Assembly (NCBI GenBank): GCA_964551015.1
Contig: CAZKBP010000006.1
Span: 124,001-188,000 of the forward strand
Direction of reading: 5' to 3'
DNA from: CAZKBP01 sp964551015
Lineage (GTDB): Bacteria; Bacteroidota; Bacteroidia; Cytophagales; Microscillaceae
Length of the DNA: 64,000 nt
This document shows positions 33,917 through 41,270 of this stretch, in pieces. Under the pieces are notes generated by a model, which was not told the DNA's origin, did not search any database, and was given only the letters and a program-made list of their open reading frames with translations. The position numbers and the translations under genes were made by a program. Position 1 is the stretch's first letter. Each line of letters opens with the position of its first letter.

Positions 33917-35896
33917 ATGTCAGAGATTATCTTTTTGGCTTTTGCAAACAGTCCCATTGATCCCTTATCTTACTTAGAGGAAGAAGAGAGGAACATCAGG
34001 ATGGCTTTGGAAAATGTGAGTGAACAAATTCGGGTGGAAAGTCACAAGGATGTGGACGCACGTAAAATTTTCGAGCATTTCAAGATATTTCGGGAAAACT
34101 ACGATCACCTGCGGATTTTTCATTATTCCGGCCACGCTAATCCAGAGTCCCTTTCTTTAGATGATGAAGTAGTCTTCACTGACGGTTTGATCGAGTTTTT
34201 TAAATCCCAAGTTTCTGCCCCCGATTTGGTGGTACTCAATGGATGTAGCACTCACGATGAGGAGAGAGTACCGAAGCTCATCAAAGCGGGGGTCAAACAC
34301 GTCATTACCACCACTCGGGACGTGGAAGATCGAGCCGCTATGGAATTTGCTACCCATTTTTATGAGTCCCTAGCTCTGAGGGCAGACGTGAGACTGGCTT
34401 ACGATGAAGCCATTAGTTACCTGATCTTTAAAGGATATTTAGAAAACCCTAGTGAACCACAAGTGAAGCGAGGCATTCTCAGTAGAGAAGTCGCACGGCG
34501 AGAAAACAGCAATCGCAGGGATCAAATCTGGGGCTTCTACTCAGCCGAAGAGTCCAAGGGGCGGTATTGGTCAGTACCTTCTCGAGAAAATCCCGTTCCC
34601 AATGCGCTGGTAGATCAGGAAATTTATGAAAAAATGAATGATTTGCTGGTTTATCCGCTCATGGAAGAAATCATGCAGCTATCCGTAGAAGGTTACGAGT
34701 CTCCCCGAGGCCACTATGAAGCGACTATACGCCAGCATGTGGTGCAGGCATTTCCTTCCCCGATTGGGAAAGAAATTGAGGTTTTGTTTCAGGCCAAAAG
34801 AAGCCTAGAAAGTCAGATCAAACAAGCCTTGATTATCTACGTGCGGATGGCGAAGTTTTTTTGCTTCACTTTACTCTCTCAGTGGTGGGACGAGTTGGAT
34901 GAAGAACTTCATAGAAGTACAGAAAGTGCCATTCTGGAGAAAATCCAACCCAAAGATCGAGCTACTTTGACTTGGCTCATTGCCAAACTTCTAAAATCTC
35001 AAACTCCAGAAGGCTTGCCTTTTGATTATACGGCTATGAGTACCATTCTGATGAAAATATTCAGGCAAGTGGGCATTAGACCCTTCGAGGCTTGGGCTTT
35101 TCCTCAAGAAAAAAACAAACAGCGCTGGGAAAAATACCTCAAAGCATCTCAGCGCTTGCATATTTTACGTACTCGCTTACTAAATCAATCCAACGTAAAT
35201 GAAATTAGAGCCGATTTTGACCTCTTTGAGACGGTGCTTAAAGAATTAAAAGTCATACTGCATTGGCACGCTTATTTGGTCAATTATGAATTAATCTCTG
35301 TCAAGGAAATTATCTTACAAAAAATTCGCAAGCGTAATGTCATTTATTATGACCACGAGATGGCGATTCTCCAAAAGATTTCAGACGATCATCGTTTCTC
35401 CATCGAGACCTTTCTCGAGCATACCGAAACCCATTCTATCATTCTCAAAAGACGCAGAGAATACATAGAACAACGCTTCGTACCAGAAACTGATATCAAT
35501 CAGAATGAACAAGAAAGCTTACACAAAAAACTGATCGATCATTGTCTAAATCTTTCTCCGTTTATCATTGACAAAAACGCTAACTTGAAAAAAGGAACAC
35601 TCTCAGAGGTGCTGATATTCAGTGGTATAGACCAAGACTGCCCTTCTCTCTCCAAAGAACAGGTAAAAGACTGGATTTTTAATTATACAGATACACAGCA
35701 AAAGGGAGATTTGCAGGATTTAGCCTCAATTACTATTGATAAAGATTATGCTTCCCCTAGTTCCAAGAAGGTGCTGACTTTTTTACAGCCAACACCCAGG
35801 TCAGGTATTTACAATGATCTGAAGGGTAATCTACACGCTCAATTGTCTTATCAATTTGAGCAATTCTATAAAGATTTTCATCTATCTTGCTTATGA
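33917..35896 (+). CDS. CHAT-domain protease with long helical C-terminal region
   Basis: The ATG at 33917 gives 659 residues beginning MSEIIFLAFANSP, the usual first strand of a CHAT domain; an ATG 34 codons upstream only adds an unrelated hydrophobic leader. The caspase-like dyad is His73 in IFHYSGHANPESL and Cys110 in VVLNGCSTHDEERV. The domain ends around residue 210. CHAT is therefore N-terminal and followed by about 450 mostly helical residues of no recognised family, which may recognise a substrate or bind the NTPase. There is no signal peptide, so it is cytosolic. The stop overlaps the next start as ATGA, implying coupled translation with the STAND NTPase. CHAT proteases are known effectors in caspase-like and CRISPR-linked systems; here the substrate is unknown. 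Confidence 0.9.
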   Translation: MSEIIFLAFANSPIDPLSYLEEEERNIRMALENVSEQIRVESHKDVDARKIFEHFKIFRENYDHLRIFHYSGHANPESLSLDDEVVFTDGLIEFFKSQVSAPDLVVLNGCSTHDEERVPKLIKAGVKHVITTTRDVEDRAAMEFATHFYESLALRADVRLAYDEAISYLIFKGYLENPSEPQVKRGILSREVARRENSNRRDQIWGFYSAEESKGRYWSVPSRENPVPNALVDQEIYEKMNDLLVYPLMEEIMQLSVEGYESPRGHYEATIRQHVVQAFPSPIGKEIEVLFQAKRSLESQIKQALIIYVRMAKFFCFTLLSQWWDELDEELHRSTESAILEKIQPKDRATLTWLIAKLLKSQTPEGLPFDYTAMSTILMKIFRQVGIRPFEAWAFPQEKNKQRWEKYLKASQRLHILRTRLLNQSNVNEIRADFDLFETVLKELKVILHWHAYLVNYELISVKEIILQKIRKRNVIYYDHEMAILQKISDDHRFSIETFLEHTETHSIILKRRREYIEQRFVPETDINQNEQESLHKKLIDHCLNLSPFIIDKNANLKKGTLSEVLIFSGIDQDCPSLSKEQVKDWIFNYTDTQQKGDLQDLASITIDKDYASPSSKKVLTFLQPTPRSGIYNDLKGNLHAQLSYQFEQFYKDFHLSCL

Positions 35897-37044
35897 GTAC
35901 GCACGCTACCTCTCACTCGCCCCCCTTTAAATTCCTAGATTATTATGAGAAGGAAGACAAGGAGGTATATGGCTTTTTTGGACGGGATGAAGATATCGAT
36001 CGCCTCCACGCTACCGTTACTGCCAATCGCTTTACCCTCATCTATGGGCTTATGGGCGTAGGCAAAACCAGTCTGGTTAAATGCGGATTAGCCAATAAAT
36101 TTGATGAATCGCAATGGTTGGAAGTCTACGTGAGGAGGGGGAAAAACTTCAAAGAATCTCTAAGAAATAAGCTAAACGGAGAAGTCGAGAAGCATCGCTC
36201 TGTGCAGTCCAAATATCAAAATACCCAAAGTGAATGGCGGGCTCGTTTACAGGAAAAATTCGTGGTCAAGGCGCCCCCACCCACTGAGCCTGACAGTACA
36301 GAAATTTCCAAGTCCGAAGAGGGACTTTTTCAGGTGCTGGAGCAATTGTATCTTCATAGTTTTAAGCCCATTTATTTGATTTTTGACCAATTTGAGGAAA
36401 TCTTCGCCCTAGGAGATACCCAGGAACAAGAAGATTTCTTTGGCTTTTTAGAAGAGTTTCAAACTAAGAAAAAACTCGAGCTAAGAGTTTTGATCATCAT
36501 GAGGGAAGAGTACTTCGCCTATATAGATCGCTACCGAGACGCACTGCCCAATCTTATCCAAAATCGCTTTCGGGTAGAAAACCTTCGGGAAACAACCATC
36601 AAAGAGATCATTATCAATACATTAGACAAAAGAAAAATTAGATACGACCCCGTAGCGATTGATCATATTCTAGAAAACCTCTCTCCTGATGCGAAAGATA
36701 TCCAGAAAAATATCGAGTTGACCTATATGCAAGTTTACTTGGATAGATTATATCAGAAAGCCCAAAACGAAAATCCAGAGCAAACCCCAGTATATTTCGA
36801 CCAAACGATTGTAGAAAAGGTCGGTCCCCTTAAAAATGCCCTAGAGGTCTTTCTCAAAAATCAAGTCAGTTCTATCAATCATCAAATGCAAAGAGCAAAA
36901 GCACCCCAGCAAGAATCACCTGCTTATGATTCAGCCCAAGAAGAGCTCACTTGGAAAATTCTCAAACAATTGGTCTCTAATCAGGGGACTCGACAGCCCG
37001 TCACGCTGGAAGATTTAATCTCCAAAATTAAAGATGCGTTATGA
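35893..37044 (+). CDS. STAND-type NTPase core, ending inside the winged helix
   Basis: Starting at the ATG of the ATGA overlap (35893) the product is 383 residues. After GFFGRDEDIDRL (28-38), a typical STAND entry motif, comes Walker A GLMGVGKT (52-59, K58) and Walker B YLIFDQFEE (D165, E168-E169), then MREEYFAYIDR as sensor region. The helical lid and the first part of a winged helix (TLEDLISKIKDAL) follow, and the chain stops there. In one-piece relatives the winged helix continues at once with the sequence that begins the next gene. The protein has no membrane segment. It should bind and hydrolyse ATP or GTP as a molecular switch. Linked to both neighbours by 4-base overlaps. Confidence 0.9.
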   Translation: MSTHATSHSPPFKFLDYYEKEDKEVYGFFGRDEDIDRLHATVTANRFTLIYGLMGVGKTSLVKCGLANKFDESQWLEVYVRRGKNFKESLRNKLNGEVEKHRSVQSKYQNTQSEWRARLQEKFVVKAPPPTEPDSTEISKSEEGLFQVLEQLYLHSFKPIYLIFDQFEEIFALGDTQEQEDFFGFLEEFQTKKKLELRVLIIMREEYFAYIDRYRDALPNLIQNRFRVENLRETTIKEIIINTLDKRKIRYDPVAIDHILENLSPDAKDIQKNIELTYMQVYLDRLYQKAQNENPEQTPVYFDQTIVEKVGPLKNALEVFLKNQVSSINHQMQRAKAPQQESPAYDSAQEELTWKILKQLVSNQGTRQPVTLEDLISKIKDAL

Positions 37045-39512
37045 CTACCGCTGAAATTCGAGAACAACTTATACTACTCAAGCAGTCTCGTATCATCAAG
37101 GAGACGGACGGGCGCATCGAGTTGATTCATGACAGTCTGGCCGAGATTATTCACAACGAGCGGAGTGACGAGGAAATCAAACGCATCGAGGCCGCTCGAA
37201 TCGTACGAGATGCCTACCAGACCAACTTGACGCTGACCAACGAACATAAGCAAGGTGCCCGGCAAGAGCCAAAACGTCGTCTGTCTCCGGCTGAACTTCA
37301 TTTTATTAATTTTTGTGAGGATCATCGCTTAGAAATTTCAGAAGTAGAACGAGCCTACCTGAAAGAATCCAGAACACATTACCAAAAAATAGAGGAGCGA
37401 AAAAAAGAGATCGATGCTGCTTGGATGGAAGCAGTATCTCAAAATACCGTAGAGGCTTATCAGTCTTTCGAGCGCGACTACCCTGACGCTCCCGCTGCTT
37501 CGCTTTCTCAGATACCCACGAAAAAACAAATTTTACAGGAGAAAGAATTAACCAGAAGCATCCGAATTGCCTGGCGAGAAGCCCTCTCGGAAAATACCAT
37601 AGATGCCTATGAGGATTTTCTTGGTCGCTTTCCCAATAACGAATTTACTGATGAAGCCCAGAAGAAAAAACGAGCACTCAGAAAAGCCCAAGAACGCAAG
37701 GAAAGAGCCGTTGTACTATCGGGCTTCATTTTCCTAATTTTGATTCTGGGAGCATTGGCTCTTCTCTACTACAAAACGCAAAATGCAGAACTCATCGGGC
37801 AAAAAGAGAAAATCACCAAGCAAAAGAGAGAACTTGAGAAAAATCAAGATCAGATGAAAGAGCAGGACTCTTTACTCCGGGTATCTAATGAGCGCCTGAG
37901 GCAAGATAGTGTGAAGTTAGCAGAACAGACGAAGATGCTTGTGCGAGATTCTATCACAATCAACGATAGAAACCGAATATTGACTGGACTCGTCAGAAAA
38001 CTTACCCTAAACGAAGAAGAACTCCAAAAAACCAATAAAGCTTTAGATGATACGATCAAAGTATTGGATTTTGCAAAAAACGTATCTGAGCAGAAAAGTC
38101 AAGAACTGGATCGTCTTAATCTCGAACTCAAGACCAATCAAAAATTGAAAATCGCGCAAAATAAAGCCCTCATATCTCTTGACAGCAAAGATGCGCGGAT
38201 AAAAACCACGGAGGCTCTCAAGGCTTACATCCTCAACCAAGAGAACCGGGGAAAGGCAGACGATGCCAATGTACACAAAAGCCTGATTCGTGCCTACGAA
38301 ATGCAGAGACATCCCAGTAACCAAAATTACCTAAACCAGCACGAAGAAGCCATTATCAAAATTATCCCTCTTACCGACCAACGGTTTCTGGCAATCGGGC
38401 GAGATAGCAAATTAGTGGCTTTCCGATATAAGGAGAGTCCTACTTTTTTGGATGTATATACCGTAGACAAGGAATCTTATGGTCAGATTAGCTTTTATGA
38501 TGCCAGTGCTCGTGGCAATGCCCTCCTGATGGCCACGGACGAAGGACTTTTTACTGGGAATATAGTAGGACGTAATCTTGAGAACTTGGAGCGCTGTGTA
38601 CTTTCCTCTAGTGATGATGCTGATACAGAGATTATAAGACAAAAGATAATCCAAGTGGGCTTTGTAGAGGAAGAGTCGGACAGGTGTTATTTTGTAACAG
38701 CAGATCATAAGCTTTGCTACGCTCAATTGCTAGGAAATCAACTGAAAATACTCGATATTACCAAATCTCGTGAGGAAGCTGAACTTATCTGTTTTTTCCG
38801 TCAGAAAAGACAAAACAACAAAACCTATGAAAGCTTTTTATTGCCAGAACGCAGAGGACAGGCCACCCACCTGGTAGAATTGCTCTTCGAGAATGACGAA
38901 AACGGGCTTGGAAAATTTATCAGACCTAAAACCAGAGAAAAGTTGGCTTCGGTTTATTCGTTTTCAAGCTCAGACATTAATATGATAGAGGATATCAACT
39001 TTATCCAAACTTCTGGAAATCATATCGCCTTGGGCACGAAACAAGGCCAGATCTTTCTACTTCATCATCAAGGGGGCGAGTATACACTTTACAAATTGTA
39101 CGAGCATTCAGCTCCAATCGTGGATATCAATTTCGCGGCAGACTCCCAAAATCCAGAGAATTACGCTTTCCTAGCCACGGCTAGTCAAGACGGCGTAGTC
39201 AATCTCTACACCTTTGATATGATTCGAGAGAAGAGAAAACCTATTAACTTACAAGGCAAACAACGGTCAGAAGAAACAGCCATTCGCACTTATTCACTAT
39301 CCTTTGGCAGAAATGCTCAGGGCAAAACAGAAGTCCTATTTGTAGGCTGTGAAGATGGCAAAGTAAAGGAGTATGTCGTAGATATTGATTTGCTAGCTTC
39401 CTTGCTTGCTCAGACCATTTGCCCTTTAGAGGAGACTGATTTATCAGAAAACGACCCTAATATTGATTTTGATCGGGAAGAAAAAGCTCTCAAAGACCTA
39501 TGCGCCCAATGA
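37041..39512 (+). CDS. Membrane-anchored STAND C-terminal half: winged-helix remainder, coiled coil and beta-propeller
   Basis: The 823-residue product starts at the ATG of an ATGA overlap. Residues 1-40 complete a winged helix (IREQLILLKQSRIIKE, GRIELIHDSLAEIIHNE). Two near-identical motifs 50 residues apart (AWMEAVSQNTVEAYQSF at 127 and AWREALSENTIDAYEDF at 177) form a short tandem repeat. A basic stretch is followed by one transmembrane helix (about 224-244) and a long coiled coil (about 250-375). Residues about 430-800 look like a degenerate WD40-type propeller (VDINFAADSQ, AFLATASQDGVVNLYTF). Positive charge before the helix predicts the N-terminus inside and the propeller in the periplasm. 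Composition matches the C-terminal part of fused STAND-WD40 proteins. The ligand is unknown. Confidence 0.87.
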   Translation: MTTAEIREQLILLKQSRIIKETDGRIELIHDSLAEIIHNERSDEEIKRIEAARIVRDAYQTNLTLTNEHKQGARQEPKRRLSPAELHFINFCEDHRLEISEVERAYLKESRTHYQKIEERKKEIDAAWMEAVSQNTVEAYQSFERDYPDAPAASLSQIPTKKQILQEKELTRSIRIAWREALSENTIDAYEDFLGRFPNNEFTDEAQKKKRALRKAQERKERAVVLSGFIFLILILGALALLYYKTQNAELIGQKEKITKQKRELEKNQDQMKEQDSLLRVSNERLRQDSVKLAEQTKMLVRDSITINDRNRILTGLVRKLTLNEEELQKTNKALDDTIKVLDFAKNVSEQKSQELDRLNLELKTNQKLKIAQNKALISLDSKDARIKTTEALKAYILNQENRGKADDANVHKSLIRAYEMQRHPSNQNYLNQHEEAIIKIIPLTDQRFLAIGRDSKLVAFRYKESPTFLDVYTVDKESYGQISFYDASARGNALLMATDEGLFTGNIVGRNLENLERCVLSSSDDADTEIIRQKIIQVGFVEEESDRCYFVTADHKLCYAQLLGNQLKILDITKSREEAELICFFRQKRQNNKTYESFLLPERRGQATHLVELLFENDENGLGKFIRPKTREKLASVYSFSSSDINMIEDINFIQTSGNHIALGTKQGQIFLLHHQGGEYTLYKLYEHSAPIVDINFAADSQNPENYAFLATASQDGVVNLYTFDMIREKRKPINLQGKQRSEETAIRTYSLSFGRNAQGKTEVLFVGCEDGKVKEYVVDIDLLASLLAQTICPLEETDLSENDPNIDFDREEKALKDLCAQ

Positions 39513-40657
39513 ATGCTCACCTCAAAGTAAAACTTATATGGATACTTATCTTCTTAGGGAGTACCCAGACTACCAAGGCGCAGAACCTTCTTTCTCGCCC
39601 AGATTATTTAAGCGAAAAATTACTGGATCAAGCCAAGGATGATCTCAAAGATGGCAGATACGGGAAAGTGATCAACAAATTGGACTCTGCTCTCCAAAAA
39701 AAATCGCGAAAGCTCGGCCCGAACACAACTTATGACCGTGTCCTAAGGGCTTATAGATTGTTGATTGAAGCTTCTTTTAACCAAGAACGCAAAGATCCAG
39801 ATTATGATAAAACACGAGACTTTTTGTATAGACTTTACAAAATCAGTCCCGATTACCAATGGGATTCATCTATCAAGGACGTCAATCTCAAAAAATTTCT
39901 CCAAAATAATACTTCTTTCCCCAAATACAGTCTGGGTCTGTACGGTGGCGTTACGCTACCCTACTTTTCTGGGATTTCCCTGAATGATCAAATCCTTTCT
40001 GGCCGAGAAAAAAACACAGAAATCTCTTCGGGCATTATGATTGGCCTAAGTAGTAAATATTATCTACCCACGAAGAGCCTACGAAAATCATATCTAGATG
40101 CACATCTCTGGTTGTTGAGCTTTCGCCCTGCTTTTGTCCAAAACGATTATAACTATAGTGAGCTTGTGTCAGGCACAGAAGACCAACTTTACGAATATCG
40201 AGAGCGACAGCGCTTGTTTCACGCTCCCCTTAGTCTGGAATGGCATCCCAAATGGGGTAGAATTACCCGTTCCTATCTAGAAGATGTCATTACCAAACTG
40301 GTATTTAGCGCGGGGGTGGCTGCTAATTTCTTAACCCGAGCCAAAAGCAGTTATTTTGACTTTATTAATGGGGATAATCAGATTAATGACCCTGATATCA
40401 CACCGATCCGCCGAAATGTGTATTGGGATATTATGCTGGGGATCGGTTTTGATATCAAGATTAGTCGCTCGATTACTAATATTATGCTCAATCATAATTT
40501 TGGATTGCTCAGGCATCGAAATTCCGCAGATGCAGGTGCCGACACAGAGAGATTTGGCCCCGTGGAAGGGATTGATTTCAGAACGAATATGTTCTACATC
40601 ACGGTTTCCTTCTCGAGAATCAAATATGTCCGCAGAAATTTAGCCAAGCGTCAATAA
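39509..40657 (+). CDS. Secreted protein with outer-membrane beta-barrel domain
   Basis: I choose the second in-frame ATG (39509), which makes an ATGA overlap with the preceding stop like the other two junctions and opens a signal peptide (MNAHLKVKLIWILIFLGSTQ, cleavage near KAQ). A TPR-like helical segment (about 25-115, LLDQAKDDLKDGRYGKVINK) precedes a C-terminal region of alternating aromatic strands (YSLGLYGGVTLPYFSG, LDAHLWLLSFRPAF, MFYITVSFSRIKY), typical of small Bacteroidota outer-membrane barrels. As the last gene of the CHAT-STAND operon it may be the outer-membrane end of the system, contacting the periplasmic propeller. That link is inferred from gene order only. Confidence 0.85.
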   Translation: MNAHLKVKLIWILIFLGSTQTTKAQNLLSRPDYLSEKLLDQAKDDLKDGRYGKVINKLDSALQKKSRKLGPNTTYDRVLRAYRLLIEASFNQERKDPDYDKTRDFLYRLYKISPDYQWDSSIKDVNLKKFLQNNTSFPKYSLGLYGGVTLPYFSGISLNDQILSGREKNTEISSGIMIGLSSKYYLPTKSLRKSYLDAHLWLLSFRPAFVQNDYNYSELVSGTEDQLYEYRERQRLFHAPLSLEWHPKWGRITRSYLEDVITKLVFSAGVAANFLTRAKSSYFDFINGDNQINDPDITPIRRNVYWDIMLGIGFDIKISRSITNIMLNHNFGLLRHRNSADAGADTERFGPVEGIDFRTNMFYITVSFSRIKYVRRNLAKRQ

Positions 40658-40727
40658 ATGCTTTTCTGGCGTTTTATAAGCGGATAGGATGAATACGCTA
40701 AGGGTTTGAATTCAGGAAAACAATAGA

Positions 40728-41201
40728 TTATTCTGGCATCCACTCGAACATCGTGTAATGCTCTTGGTTCATGCCCAAGGCTTGGTATACTTTGAGAGCT
40801 CGTTCGTTGGATTTATCGGCGTAGAGGCGAATGCCTTTCAGCTCAGGCGTGCTTTGGACTTCGGCCTGCAAAAATTCATACATCGCCCGATAAAGCCCTT
40901 TCCCTCGGTACTCTGAGAGAATATAGAGCGATTGTATCCAGAGAATTTGCCCGTTGCGCCAGTCGCTCCATTCGTAAGTATTCATCACACAAGCTATCAT
41001 CTGCTCTTGATCTTTGACAATATAATAACGGCCTTTGTGGGGGTCTTGTAGCAGCGCCCTGACGCCCTGTGTTACTCGGTCAAGGTCGAGTGCATACTCT
41101 TCGGTTTCCCAAGCCAATTTTAATTGTAAGTCGGCAATAGCGGGGGCGTCTTCGGTTTCTGCTAAGGTGATGTTGTATTGATCTAAAAGTAAAGTCATCA
41201 A
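40728..41201 (-). CDS. GNAT-family N-acetyltransferase
   Basis: A 157-residue single-domain acetyltransferase. The acetyl-CoA motif A is SLYILSEYRGKGLYRAMYEF, with the R-G-K-G pyrophosphate loop, and motif B follows as GIRLYADKSNERALKVYQAL with LGMNQEHYTMFEW at the end. The substrate cannot be predicted. The second codon is also ATG, so the start may be one residue later. It sits 70 bases from the convergent operon and about 70 bases downstream of the metallopeptidase gene on the same strand, so co-transcription with that gene is possible. Confidence 0.9.
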   Translation of the reverse strand: MMTLLLDQYNITLAETEDAPAIADLQLKLAWETEEYALDLDRVTQGVRALLQDPHKGRYYIVKDQEQMIACVMNTYEWSDWRNGQILWIQSLYILSEYRGKGLYRAMYEFLQAEVQSTPELKGIRLYADKSNERALKVYQALGMNQEHYTMFEWMPE

Positions 41202-41270
41202 AATTTTAATTTAAGCCATTCTAAAAAAACTTCATCAAAAGCAATGAACTGCGGGACTGGCGTCTGAGGA

